A stretch of 64,000 bases of DNA from Euglena gracilis (Eukaryota > Euglenida > Euglenophyceae > Euglenales). The translations under genes were made by a program, and so were the position numbers. The DNA is taken from positions 57,506,619 through 57,570,618 of the forward strand of contig CP154955.1 in NCBI GenBank assembly GCA_039621445.1, in the 5' to 3' direction. The notes below the pieces were generated by a model. It searched no databases, was not told the origin of the DNA, and was given only the letters and a program-made list of their open reading frames with translations. Positions 10,412 to 20,189 of the stretch are shown here, in pieces. Each line of letters starts with the position of its first letter. Position 1 is the first letter of the stretch.

Positions 10412-11055
10412 TTACCACTTGAGTGGGCTGTATGGTAGACTTTTTACGTTGATTTTGATACAAGATTTGATCAAATCCCTGACCACTGTGTTCAGGTTAT
10501 TTTGTGAGGTGTTTTCTGTTGGGGAAACCAGTAAAATGTCGTCCAGGTAAATAAGAATTTGGATTCCCCTTTTCCTCCACAGCTTTCCGAATGTCTTCAT
10601 TACTGACATGAGAACTTGGGGCATTACATTCAGGCCAAAGCAGCATGCCTGGAAATCCCAGGTCTGCAGCTCCACCTGATGTCTTAGGGATGGCCTTATG
10701 GCGCGGCTCACTGAGGTGTGGAAGAAAGCGTTCTTTTGGTCTATTTTTGCTGCCCGGTGGCCTTTTTATAACGCTGAAAAATGTGCTGGTTGTGATCCAG
10801 CTTGCAAGGTTTTACTTGCAACCTTTGATTTAGTTCCCTGCAATTCCTTATTAATGTCCATTTTGTCTGCCCCCCTCTTTTGAAGTAAAAACCCAGGGGA
10901 TCAGGTGCTGGGTGGTTGAATCCGTCACCCTCTTTACGGAACCAGATTTTTCGTGACCTGCTTCTTTTTTTTTTCTTGGTGTAGGTTCCAAATTGCTGGA
11001 TGTTGGGTGGATGGACAATTTTGGTGGGCTTACCCAGCAGGGTGTTGAAAGCCAT
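10412..11055 (-). pseudogene. DIRS-like reverse transcriptase, broken (copy A)
   Basis: On the - strand, a first piece (11,055-10,741) carries the entry to the polymerase fold (NCRELNQRLQVKPCKLDH). A second piece (10,711-10,412) continues with WDFQACCFGLNVMPQ and the catalytic IYLDDILLVSP box at about 10,545. One frameshift separates them. It is reverse transcriptase of the DIRS type by motif order and by similarity to copies B, C and H. It is not functional as written. Confidence 0.75.
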
Positions 11056-11327
11056 CCCTGAAAGGTGACATATTTTGGGGGGGTTTACTGCTTTTTGTTG
11101 CCGGAGTTGGCTGACTCCTAATTCTGCGCTTCGACCTCAAGGAGAAAAAATTTTACCGCTACGAGTTCAAGTGGAATAAATTTACGAGGTATATAATATT
11201 AAACTGGTGGACCGAATTTTTTTCGGACCGTCAACTTCTTGGAGGAAGAATTCAACTCTTCGAGGTCATCTGGAATTATTCCAAGAAGCACTGCAATTAC
11301 TAAGACAAGATCAACAACTGAACTTCC

Positions 11328-12116
11328 ATGAAGAATGAATCTCAAAGAAAGTCAGACTGCAAAGGAGAAGCTGAAACTGGGGAAGATGGAGACACAGTAG
11401 CAGCTGCAGAAGCTGGAGGGGCGGCAGCAACACGCCAGTCCGTGGACATCGCAAACCCCCCACCCCCCACCACGTCAGAGATTTCAAAATCCCCCACTCA
11501 ACATGAGAATGGCCATGGACCATGGACAACTGTGGTCAGAAAGAAAACCAGACAGAAAGGAAATAACATCACAGGTCCAACAAACTCCCCCCCTTTTTCT
11601 ATGTCCCCCCCCTTTCAGGGGGCAAGGCAAGGGCTATGGCAGCCTTTCAAAAAATATCAGAAATTCAAGGGACATAAGTCAACATCAAAGCTATGGCAGC
11701 CATCATCCAAAAGCACGAGAATCAAGACTATGGCAGCCATCATCCAAAAGCACCAGAATCAAGGCTATGGCAGCCATCATTCAAGGGGACAGTGGGCCCA
11801 GGGGCAAGGCTATGGCAGCCAGTATCCCAGCCTAGCCTGGACAGATCCCATTGGGGAAAGGTATGTCAAACTTTCCCCCAGCATTTTCAGACACAAACCC
11901 CCCAGGAGCAAGCCAATGCCAAAAACAGGCCATGGTGGCCTATATGTGGAATCAAGAGGGCCAGAGAAGAGACCAGAGAAGGCCCCCCCAGAAGATAATC
12001 AGCCAGCTTTATATGTACCTCCCCACTGCAGACACAGACCTTCCCCCATCATTTACAAACAGGGGAAAGCCTGTCTTTGGAAAGCCCTACGGCAGGGCGA
12101 GCTGCAGCCCAAGTGA
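11328..12116 (+). CDS. Gag-like ORF1 of DIRS-like copy B
   Basis: An ATG-started frame of 262 codons precedes the polymerase frame and overlaps it by 40 bases. It is rich in Lys, Gln, Ser and Ala. A run of imperfect repeats about 39 bp long (11,634-11,825) contains CTATGGCAGCC and reads as YGSHHPK-type units. The position and basic, low-complexity composition fit a nucleic-acid binding first frame of a DIRS-type element. No zinc knuckle is visible. Copy C has a Gly/Gln/Asn-rich counterpart in the same place. Confidence 0.6.
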   Translation: MKNESQRKSDCKGEAETGEDGDTVAAAEAGGAAATRQSVDIANPPPPTTSEISKSPTQHENGHGPWTTVVRKKTRQKGNNITGPTNSPPFSMSPPFQGARQGLWQPFKKYQKFKGHKSTSKLWQPSSKSTRIKTMAAIIQKHQNQGYGSHHSRGQWAQGQGYGSQYPSLAWTDPIGERYVKLSPSIFRHKPPRSKPMPKTGHGGLYVESRGPEKRPEKAPPEDNQPALYVPPHCRHRPSPIIYKQGKACLWKALRQGELQPK

Positions 12117-13624
12117 TGGGGCAGCCAGGGGTGACCCCAGTGATGGGGCAACCAGGGGGAAGGACCCCAGTGATGGGGCCTGTGGAATCCCCAGACACAT
12201 TACACCCAGGGGTACCCCCTTACAGAGCCCTGCAGGCCAGCATTCCCCATTGGGTCAAGGCAGGAGCCAGCAGAGAGGTATTAAACCTGATAAGGGGAGG
12301 GGTTATGGCAGATCTTCCCCTCCCCCCTCAAATGTCCTTAAAAGTTCCCTTCAAAACCCACCAAGAAATAATGACTGCCCAGAAAATTCTGAGAGAGTAC
12401 GAATGTGCAGGGGCAACCAGGCAAATCCCCCCAGAGGAGGCAAAACATTTTGTCCCTTACTTCATCATTTCCAAAAAAGAGGGGGAAAAGACAAAGGAGA
12501 GACTAATTTCGGATTGTCGACAGTTAAATCTCCACTTCACCCCCCAGAAGTTCAGACTGGAGCACATGGGAAGCATCTTTCCATATTTAAGAAAAGATTG
12601 GTTTTGTGGCAAAATCGATCTGAAAGATGCTTATTTCCATCTGCAGCTGCACAGCACCTTAGAAAAACATGTTTGCATGCAAGTGGGGGGAGAAACCTGG
12701 CAGTTTCAAGCTGCATGCTTCGGCATCAGCAGCCTGCCACAAAAATTTATGACTCTCATGAGAGTCTGGGAACGGAAATGGAGAAAGGAGGGAAAGGTAT
12801 TTTTCATCTACCTAGACGACATTTTGCTGTTAGCCCCCAGCAAAAAGACAGCAGCCCAGCATTTGGCAGGAAAAAAACAGGACCTTTTACTGGCAGGTTT
12901 CAGATTAAACCTCCCCAAATCCTGTCTGGAACCCACACAGGAGATAAAGCATTTGGGCAAGTGGGTCAATTTGAAAAAAGGCCAGCTGGAAATTCCACAG
13001 GAAAAACTAAAATCCTTAAGAAAGGAGCTAGGCAAAGTGCTCAGAGCACAAAAAATGAGCTGCAGAAAACTCAGTTCTATTGTGGGACAGGTCAGAAGCT
13101 ATTTAGTCTCAATGCCATTTCTCAGAATGCTGACAGATCAACTTTGCAAAATGGTGGATCTGCACACAAAGTGGGGTTGGGACCACACCCTAACTATTCC
13201 CCAGGGGGACAAGGATCAAATTTTGGAGTTAAAAGCGTTTTTGCAGCCAGGTGTGTGCAGAGCTTTTCAATCCCAGGTCTCTCAGGAACTGTTCTCAGAC
13301 AGCAGCACCTGGCAATGGGGGGGGGGGGTGGACAAAAACTCAGGCCAAAAAGTGCAGGATTTTTGGAGGAACCTGCACATCCTTCACATCAACCAAAAAG
13401 AGTTGATGTCAGCAGTGGAGACAGTAAAAAGCCTGGCCAAACCAAAACAAACAATAATGCTTCATGTGGACAGCCAGGTGGCTGTAAGTTATTTAACAAA
13501 ATGGGGAGGCAGAAAGCCCTACCTAAATTCTATTTTAAAACCCCTGCTTATCATTGTCAGGAAAAGCAAATCAGTTTGCAGGTGCTTTGGGTCCCAACAA
13601 AAGAGCAGTTGGCAGACTCCCTGA
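12077..13624 (+). CDS. DIRS-like reverse transcriptase and RNase H (copy B)
   Basis: The open frame of 515 codons copies element RNA into DNA and removes the RNA strand. Reverse transcriptase signals are RLISDCRQLNLHF (about residue 140), CGKIDLKDAYFHLQL (about 178) and the catalytic IYLDDILLLAP (Asp pair near residues 247-248). RNase H follows with ELFSDSSTWQWGGG (Asp, about 408), INQKELMSAVE (Glu, about 440) and LHVDSQVAVSYL (Asp, about 464). Near 13,560 the meaningful reading jumps to the +1-related frame (LQVLWVPTKEQLADSL), so one base has been gained or lost before the end of RNase H. The last about 25 codons of this frame are therefore not real. Confidence 0.85.
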   Translation: MESPTAGRAAAQVMGQPGVTPVMGQPGGRTPVMGPVESPDTLHPGVPPYRALQASIPHWVKAGASREVLNLIRGGVMADLPLPPQMSLKVPFKTHQEIMTAQKILREYECAGATRQIPPEEAKHFVPYFIISKKEGEKTKERLISDCRQLNLHFTPQKFRLEHMGSIFPYLRKDWFCGKIDLKDAYFHLQLHSTLEKHVCMQVGGETWQFQAACFGISSLPQKFMTLMRVWERKWRKEGKVFFIYLDDILLLAPSKKTAAQHLAGKKQDLLLAGFRLNLPKSCLEPTQEIKHLGKWVNLKKGQLEIPQEKLKSLRKELGKVLRAQKMSCRKLSSIVGQVRSYLVSMPFLRMLTDQLCKMVDLHTKWGWDHTLTIPQGDKDQILELKAFLQPGVCRAFQSQVSQELFSDSSTWQWGGGVDKNSGQKVQDFWRNLHILHINQKELMSAVETVKSLAKPKQTIMLHVDSQVAVSYLTKWGGRKPYLNSILKPLLIIVRKSKSVCRCFGSQQKSSWQTP

Positions 13625-14073
13625 CCAGGGAGCAAAAGGACCCAGGGGATTATACCCTAAAACCTAAACATCTTTCACCAAATTCTCCATTTTTTCAGAA
13701 AAGACATCACCCCAGAGGCGGACATGTTTTGCACACCCAGCAACAAAAATTCCGCAAGTTTGTCTGTCGATACCCCCACCAAGGGGCTTTGCTGGTGGAT
13801 GCCTTAAGGGCAGATTTGAGGGGCCTCCCCCTAGTTTATGCCAACCCTCCCTGGAGCATCATTCCCAAGTGGTTTCAGAGATCAATGTTAGACCCAGACC
13901 TCACTTGTCTGTTGATCGTGCCCCACTGGGCTTCGACATCATGGTGGCGCCAATTAATGTCAATGAGGCGTCCAGGCAGCAAAGTTTTGTTCGTACCCCC
14001 CCAATGGGAACTGTTCACCAACTGCTGGGGGAAAGAGATGCCCCCCCCCCAAAGTGGAATTTGGCCTGCTTGA
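13560..14073 (+). pseudogene. End of RNase H and NPPW methyltransferase-like block (copy B)
   Basis: After the frameshift the reading continues with ADSLTREQKDPGDY (end of RNase H), FVCRYPHQGALLVDALRADL, LVYANPPWSIIPKWF, LLIVPHWASTSWW and LFTNCWGKE, ending at 14,073. The A-NPPW-S segment matches motif IV of N6-adenine methyltransferases, the basis for the methyltransferase-like label in DIRS elements; an active enzyme is not shown. This frame overlaps the recombinase frame by 20 bases. Confidence 0.65.
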
Positions 14074-15010
14074 TTGTGTCAGGCAAATATTACAATCCCA
14101 GGAAGTTTCGATGTCCAGTATCGACACTTACATAAAAAATCTGGGAAATGTTAAGAGATATGACTCGGCATTCAGGACATTGGTGGGCCAATTGTTGCAC
14201 AAAGGGGTGCCCCTGCAGGACTGCACAGTCCACAAGATGGCCGAGGCCATCCTTGATCTTGCTACCCACAGCCTCAACACTGCACGAAATGCATATGCAG
14301 CAGTTTTATTACTCCCATGGCTTGGGTCATTGAGGTTCTCCCCTCTTTTGTCTCCATTGAAAAGGAAATGGAATTCCAATGTCTGCAAGTATGCCCATTT
14401 TAAGGACCCCACTGATTTCTTAGAAAACATCATCAGGAAATCCAAACCCCTCTCAGACCTATCTGTGAAAGAGCTCAGAAACAGACTCATCATCGTTTGG
14501 AGGCTGTTGGCCCTCCACAGGGAGGTTGATTTAGCCAGGACACAGCGGAGAATCAGTTTCGTTGGAGAAAAAAATTTCATTTTATTACAAAGGAAAGGGT
14601 GGCAATTCCCCAGATGGGAGGAAGTTTTGATTTTGCCACACACCCCCCTCATAAGCCCCTGGCATTTATTGAAATAGTATCTGGAAAGGACAGCCCACAT
14701 GATTGGGCACAAAAATAATTTGTTATGGTCTTTGGATGGGAAAAGACCTTTGACAGCAGAAAGAGTGAATTCCCTTACCAGAGAAATTCTGCAAGAGGGG
14801 GGGTGGACACCACCCACTGGAAACCCCACAGCACCAGAGGAGCTGGGGTTTTATGGTGGAAAAATGCTGGTTTGCAAGTGGAAGAAGTCCAGTAATTGGG
14901 TCAGTGGAAAAATTTTGGGGCCTTCCAAGCTCATTTTTACGACTCGGTGTCGTTTCAAAAATTCAAAATATTATGGCCCAAAGGGGGGTGCACAGTACCT
15001 CACCATCTCG
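14054..15010 (+). pseudogene. DIRS-like tyrosine recombinase (copy B), two stops and one frameshift
   Basis: The first 207 codons are open (14,054-14,677). They hold NTARNAYAAVLLLPWLGSLR and the first catalytic box, LIIVWRLLALHREVDLAR (R-X-X-D-L, about residue 158). A TAG at 14,675 interrupts the frame; the same frame resumes with LWSLDGKRPLTAERVNSLTR. A frameshift near 14,825 then leads to HSTRGAG (the H-X-X-R box), and after a TAA near 14,893 comes GQWKNFGAFQAHFY, whose last Tyr is the likely nucleophile. All catalytic positions are present but the protein cannot be made in one piece without readthrough and frameshifting. Confidence 0.75.
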
Positions 15011-15334
15011 CAGTGTGGAACTCGAATGGTCTCGGACTCCCACGACAGAGGAAGGGGGAGGAAGGGACCAAGAGGGCGGCTTTTAAACACAAATTTTCTT
15101 TTACGGGTGTGGGAGGTCGGGCGCACAAGGTCTTTGTGCTTCGCCCTCGGTGTCCCTTCCTCACTTGTTGTTTTTCCTCGAGGGAGTATGAGACACCTCG
15201 GGCTCCGTACTTTGCCATTGTGAGGCCAGATTGTGCACTGAAATTAGGGGGGACAGGGCATGTTCCAGGGCACCTTGGGCACCAAGTCTTTGATAGTGGG
15301 CTGTAAAAGCCTCCACCCCCCTCCACGGGCCAAT

Positions 15335-16170
15335 TTAACAAACTTCTTGGGCAGGAAGGCCTAATTCTTTGAGTAAACCAACCCCTGCCCCTCTGGTGGA
15401 GTGGGCTCCCCACACCTGGTGGGTACCCCATGTTTGGCCAAAAAAGTCTTTTGTGATGGAAGCAACTGTGTCTGCACTTATGGCCCTGAAGGGGGTTTTA
15501 ATGAACTCAGGAGGGGGCCCCCAGGTCTGACGAGTGAACGTGTAGCAGCCACATGGCACGTCATTAAATGAAATGGGCTTATTTGGGGACACTGGGGTAT
15601 GGACACAACAATTTCCCACTTATGAAATTTCTGTCCTTTACGCTTAATCTTGATGTAGGGTGCCCTACCAAACGCACTGGTTGTTCGTTTGACTTGCGAT
15701 AAATTTGAGGATGGGTATAAAAAGAGGATTCGTGAGCAAAAAATCAGTTGTGTACACAATGTACAAGTATCTGTGGGCATGGGCGCCTTTGCCAGCCCCA
15801 GGACTATTAGGAGTGGGTCCCAAAAGGCCCCATACTTCTCCAGGTTTTCGTTCGAAAGTCTCTTATAGGGGGTTAACAGAGTGTGGAATCTCAGCCCACC
15901 AAACCCAGGAATCAAGAGCATAGCACTGTAGGCATTACGGGCTTGGGCCTTGGAAAAATGGAATAAATGAATTAAAGCGTCAGCGGCTTTGTCTGTGGTG
16001 GCTTCAGCGGGGGGCACCCCCATGTGCTCCAAAATTACCCACAGAAGTGCAAAAGCACTCTGATAACTTTTTAAGCTGGGGTTTCTCCCCAGAAAATCGT
16101 CAATGGTCTCAACCTGAATTTGTTTCCCCTCCAAAATTTGCCTGAGCAAATCATGCAAACCAGGGGCCAC
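15335..16170 (-). pseudogene. DIRS-like tyrosine recombinase (copy C)
   Basis: A 230-codon frame (16,170-15,478) carries the N-terminal and central part: LKSYQSAFALLWVILEHMG, QARNAYSAMLLIPGFGG and KIKRKGQKFHKWE. The overlapping frame 15,619-15,335 continues to AHSTRGAGVGLLKELGLP, the H-X-X-R box, at about 15,395. The first box (R-X-X-D-L type) is degenerate here. One frameshift near 15,500 separates the pieces, so the enzyme is probably dead although it is the best preserved recombinase frame in the window. Confidence 0.7.
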
Positions 16171-16620
16171 CTGGGGGGTGGCATTCCTCCCCCCTGCAGT
16201 TGGTGAACATGTCCCTGTAGGGGGTAATTTTCAGGCAGGGGGACCCTGGAACTTTCATTTTTATTAATTGGGGCCACCAGGTGGCTGAATCCCAGTAGGG
16301 GGTGACCATCATAACTTTGGTCTGGAGAAACATAGAAATTTTTGAATTACGGACCAGAGGGGTTTTGCATAAAGATCCCCAATGTTTTCCAGTGGACATT
16401 GTAATGCATTTACTGCTGTGGCTTCCCAGTGGGACAACCTGGCCACAAAATTGGGCAGTTTTTTGTTGCCTGGGGGGGGCAAATAAATCAGTTTCCAGAT
16501 TTATGAAATCTTTGAACTGCTGTCTGAGCCATTGAAAAAGCGGGTCTCTAAAGAATAATCACCCCTGTCCATTTCCCATCTGCTGATGGGGTCTGCTAGG
16601 CATTCTTTAAAAGGTACCGA
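16151..16620 (-). pseudogene. Methyltransferase-like block of DIRS-like copy C, broken
   Basis: Pieces on the - strand correspond to ADPISRWEMDRGDY (about 16,600) and the tail with VMMVTPYWDSATWWPQL and DMFTNCRGEE (16,399-16,151). The NPP segment near 16,370 is disrupted by a frame change. It precedes the recombinase as in the other copies. Confidence 0.55.
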
Positions 16621-16621
16621 G

Positions 16622-17147
16622 TTAACTTGGAGGTTTACTTGGTGCTCCGTGCACCACTTGAAAAATGGTCTGCATTTTGTTGAATGGGTCCTTTCTACCC
16701 CAACCTTTTGCTAGGTAAAAGTAAATCACCTTGTTGTCCACTGACAAGGAAACGGTTTCTCCAGGTTTGCTCAAACTTTTCACAGTGCCGATTGCTCCAC
16801 TGAGCTCCTTTACATTGGTGTGCAAAATGGATTCTCTTCTCCAAAATTCCTGCTTAATTTCTCCTGTGTGATGTCTATCCCCCCCAGGCGTGTGTGCTGC
16901 TGTCTGAGTGTAACTCTCTGGTTGCATTTTGGGGGACGGGGCTGCCCCCTCGGGTGTCCAGCAGATTTTTTATTTCAGTTAATTGGGCCTTGATTTCCTG
17001 GGAAATGGGGTGTTTTGAGTCCCAGGCGGCTGTGGACTTTACCACAAAAAAATTTGCCAGGGTGTCTGTGAAAGCCCTTAAAAAGGGCATGGTCATTAGG
17101 TTGCATCTTATTTGGCCCAAAATGGCAGACAATTTCCTTTTTGACAT
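16622..17147 (-). pseudogene. RNase H of DIRS-like copy C, broken
   Basis: Two frames cover the domain. The first, 17,147-16,875, has LHSDSSTHAWGG, the first catalytic Asp region. The second, 16,927-16,622, has NVKELSGAIGTV (Glu) and LSVDNKVIYFYL (Asp). A single frameshift near 16,890 separates them. The order and spacing match the RNase H of copy B. Confidence 0.65.
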
Positions 17148-18060
17148 GTAATCTTTTTCACAATTTTTCCCAGCTCCTTTTTATGGTTTTGATTTTCTTG
17201 GAGGGGAACCTGTATCTTTCCTTCCTGGAAGTTCAGTTGAAATCCCAGATGGGGTACCACTTGGGAGGTCTGGAGGGTGGGCTTTTTCACATTTATTTTG
17301 AACCCATAATTCAGCAAAACTTTGACAACTGTTTTTAGGTGATTTTGTAAAATGTTTTGGGTGGGGGCCACCAGCAAAATGTCGTCCAGGTAAATGAACA
17401 CCTGGATGCTCCTTTTTTCTCCACAGTTCTTCGAACGTTTTCATCGCTGACATGAAAATTTGGGGCATTAAATTTAGCCCAAAGCAGGCTGTTTGAAACT
17501 CCCATGTCTGCCCCCCCACCTGATGCCTTAAAAATGGCTTTAGGCCTGGACCTAATGGAGTATGAAAATAGGCATCCTTTAGGTCTATTTTTGCTTCCCA
17601 GTGGCCTGTTTCCAAAACTGGAGAACTGTGTTGGATATGATCCAGCTTGAAAGGTTTTACTTGAAACTGCTGATTTATTGTTCTGCAGTCGCTGGTCATT
17701 CTCCATTTGGTTGTTCCCCCTTCTGTTTTTGAAATTAAAAACCATGGGGTCAAATGCTGGGTTTCTGAATCCAAAACTCGTTTCACTGACCCAGTTTTTT
17801 CGTAATCCAGCAGATCTTTTTCTGCCTGGTTCAGGTCGAGGTTGGATCTGGGTTTTGGGTGGGTGAACAACTTTGGGGTATTCACCCAGGGGGGTTGAAT
17901 TCCATTTTTTATCAATTGACATGTTGCTGGGGGGCATTTTTTGTCCACCATTTTAGACTTTTCTGAAGTCTCTGGTACAGGGTGGTATCTCCCCATTTTT
18001 ACTCCATGGAATTTATATCCTGAATTAGATGATTCTTTTGGGGCTGGGTGGGGGGTATTA
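17108..18060 (-). pseudogene. DIRS-like reverse transcriptase, frameshifted (copy C)
   Basis: Three overlapping - strand frames share the domain. The early part reads MTSDCRTINQQFQVKPFKLDH and KIDLKDAYFHTPLGPGLKP, and the catalytic part is MFIYLDDILLVAPTQN (17,401-17,355) in another frame. At least two indels separate them. Motifs are those of the DIRS-type polymerase. Confidence 0.7.
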
Positions 18061-18133
18061 GACATTTCACCCCTGGTGCCCCTGGGGATTGAGCATTCTC
18101 TAAAGGTGGCTCGGGGGTGTGTGCATGCTCTGC

Positions 18134-19036
18134 TCACAGGCTCTCTGATCCTCCACTTTGCCATTGGTGTTGTCGATTGACATACCATAGGGGCCCCTTT
18201 TGGGTCTCCCCCGTGATTTGGTTTGCCCCTTCCATGGGCATTGACAAAGAATGTTGAGGGAGGGTTATTCCCTTTTCCTCCTCTGCCCCTTTGGGGGCTT
18301 CCTCCTGGGGCTGCCACCGTACGTTGAAACCCGCTGCTGGGGGACAGCCTTTTAGCTTCTGGGGGTTTTCCTCTTCTGATAATTGATGGCCCCAGTGGCC
18401 TTGAAATTGTTGACGTTGTTGATGATAATTCTTGGCCCACTGGCCCTCTTGATGTTGTTGATGTTGGCCTTCTTCAATTTTTGATAGTCCCCATTGAGTT
18501 CTCTTTGATTTTTTTTGGGCGCCATGCCCATTGAAAATCTTGGGGGGGCTTTCGGGGGCAAATCCTTTTCCCCTGAGGAGGTTTGTGATGAAGAAACGGT
18601 TGGCGGGGTGTTGTGGACCTGTCCTGCCCCTGCCACTGGGCATCTGGCCACCCTGCCCTTGGTATTGTTGGCCACCCTGGCCTTTGTTGTGGCCGCCGGG
18701 GCTATTGCTGTTGTGGCCTCCATGGCCCAGCTTGCTGTTGTGGCCGCCCTGGCCCAGTTTGAACAAGGTATTGGTGTAACTGGGATATGGGCCTCCATGG
18801 CCCTTGCCGTAGTGGCATGACAGCTGTCTTGGCTTTTGTTTCCTTTGTTTTTTTCTGACCACTACCTGCCAAAGTCTGTGGCTGTCACTGGGTGGGTTTT
18901 TAGCAACTTTTTCTGGGGAGAATGGGACAGCCACGGATCGCCACGGTTGCACTGCGCCTTCAGGTCGTCCAGCTGTAGCGGCAGACAGTTCTTGTTGTTC
19001 AGCGATGCTCTTCGTGTTGGCAATTGCATTTTTCAT
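18134..19036 (-). CDS. Gag-like ORF1 of DIRS-like copy C
   Basis: The frame of 300 codons opens with ATG at 19,036. The first 90 residues are basic (RKKQRKQKPRQL). The middle is a Gly/His/Gln/Asn-rich repeat region (GHGGHNSKLGHGGHNSN, near residues 110-150), and the remainder is rich in Gln and Lys. It occupies the position of ORF1 of copy B and ends where the broken reverse transcriptase begins. No zinc finger or enzyme motif is seen. Confidence 0.6.
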   Translation of the reverse strand: MKNAIANTKSIAEQQELSAATAGRPEGAVQPWRSVAVPFSPEKVAKNPPSDSHRLWQVVVRKKQRKQKPRQLSCHYGKGHGGPYPSYTNTLFKLGQGGHNSKLGHGGHNSNSPGGHNKGQGGQQYQGQGGQMPSGRGRTGPQHPANRFFITNLLRGKGFAPESPPKIFNGHGAQKKSKRTQWGLSKIEEGQHQQHQEGQWAKNYHQQRQQFQGHWGHQLSEEENPQKLKGCPPAAGFNVRWQPQEEAPKGAEEEKGITLPQHSLSMPMEGANQITGETQKGPLWYVNRQHQWQSGGSESL

Positions 19037-19230
19037 TGAAGTCTTGAAATGTCAACAAATTCTGATTTGATATTCTCTACGAGCGTCAACTTCTGTATTA
19101 TTTGATTGACTTCAGTCTTTCAAATTCACTTGTCGAGGTTCTTGAATTGAAGTTCCTTTCTTCTCTGATTGTCGAAGGGCAAATTAGGAATCAGCCAAAT
19201 CCGGCGAAAAAAGACACTAAGCGGGAACTC

Positions 19231-20110
19231 CTAACCCAACTCACCTAACCTTCTCACCCCCTTGGCCCATGGGCCTAGCCCATCTGTACATACTTTCAAC
19301 CCCGGACATCTGTACATAGTCTCCCTCCCGCCTTGAACACTCAAACCCAGTAGGCAGTGGCACTGGTCGGTGGATTCGGTTCGCCCCACCACCGTATTCT
19401 CTTAGATCAGCACCCAACGCACAAGAGCGATCCAAAAAACACCGCCAGCGAGCAAGGCCTGGCATCACAAGGCAAAGTGCGGAGCCCCGAGGTGTCGGTG
19501 TATAATTGGGGGTTTATGCCACCTTTTTCCAAACATTTTCCATGTTCCCTCACAGCGCTCGCTTTTTCACACTCTGCTGGAGCGAAAGCCTTCGCGGTTT
19601 CACGCTGCTTGCTTTGCTGTGTGCCGCACCCATGATGACAGTTCGCCTGCCAGTTGGTGTGGGTAAATGCCATGAACAACAGCCCCCGGTAGACTCCTTG
19701 GGCTCCGAACTACCGAAAAATGAAGTCATGCATGACTTACCGGAATTTTGAAGGTGAATGTTTTTGGGAAGGTTAGACTTTGCCCCCTTTATGCCTGATT
19801 CTGTCGGAATTGTCTGCTCCTGATTCCCCTATTGCGGAAGAAGTACTGGCCAAGTTCAACACGATGAAGGACGCGGAAGGATATACAAACCATCTACGCT
19901 CGCGGGGGACGACATGCGCCCATTTGGGGGCTTCAAAATAGAGACACCTCGGGCTCCGAACTTTGCCCTTCTGAGGCAATGTGTTGCTCGACGGCGGTGT
20001 TGTTTGGATTGTTTTTGTGTTCTGGGTTGAGACGTCCCGCTTAACGCACCCCCTCGGCGTAACCGGAAGGGGGGGAAGGGACACCGAGGGCGAGGCAATA
20101 AGACCTTTTG
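19231..20110. other. Intergenic between DIRS copies; terminal-repeat fragments
   Basis: No gene is recognised. Fragments of the DIRS terminal signature occur at about 19,478-19,500 (reversed) and 19,935-19,965. A motif at 19,365-19,395 (GGTCGGTGGATTCGGTTCGC) recurs inverted at about 30,258-30,280 and 30,594-30,616, so a second dispersed repeat is present. Open frames here are short and lack family motifs. Confidence 0.45.
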
Positions 20111-20189
20111 AGGCCATGCCTTGTTCGCCGGCGGTGTTGCTTGGGGTGTTTTGGTGCTCTGGGTTGGGAGGTCCCGCTTACTGCCGCCG

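Larger units (their letters stand above)
8150..11090 (-). mobile_element. DIRS-like retrotransposon copy A (RT half and YR half joined)
   Basis: Read on the - strand from 11,090 downwards, the conceptual translation gives reverse transcriptase, RNase H, methyltransferase-like block and tyrosine recombinase in that order. This is the DIRS/Ngaro type of retrotransposon, which integrates with a tyrosine recombinase instead of a DDE integrase. No frame is intact. The RT half is nearly identical to the + strand copy at 28,290-30,010 and the recombinase half to the copy at 20,190-21,290. Copy A is therefore the reference for how those two pieces were once joined. It lies head to head with copy B, whose 5' end starts near 11,100. 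Confidence 0.75.
11100..15080 (+). mobile_element. DIRS-like retrotransposon copy B, most complete copy
   Basis: Gag-like, RT-RNase H, methyltransferase-like and tyrosine recombinase regions follow in order on the + strand with only a few frame breaks. The 5' end near 11,100 (GGAGTTGGCTGACTCCTAAT) resembles the 5' end of copy C near 19,215 on the other strand. The 3' end meets the 3' end of copy C at about 15,050-15,080, so the two copies lie tail to tail and their terminal sequences merge. I could not define split or inverted terminal repeats exactly. Confidence 0.75.
15040..19230 (-). mobile_element. DIRS-like retrotransposon copy C
   Basis: On the - strand the order is Gag-like frame, reverse transcriptase, RNase H, methyltransferase-like block and tyrosine recombinase, as in copy B but diverged from it. 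The recombinase is the longest open frame. The terminal segment at 15,100-15,200 (TTTGTGCTTCGCCCTCGGTG then ACACCTCGGGCTCCG) is repeated at the recombinase ends of other copies (8,290-8,370, 20,290-20,370, 24,260-24,340 and, reversed, 27,895-27,990), marking it as terminal sequence. Confidence 0.75.

Noticed and set aside
19365-19400. tRNA-like GGTTCG sequence
   Set aside because: A GGTTCGC core with CCACC downstream recalls a T-arm, but no acceptor, D or anticodon arm can be folded around it in any of the three copies.
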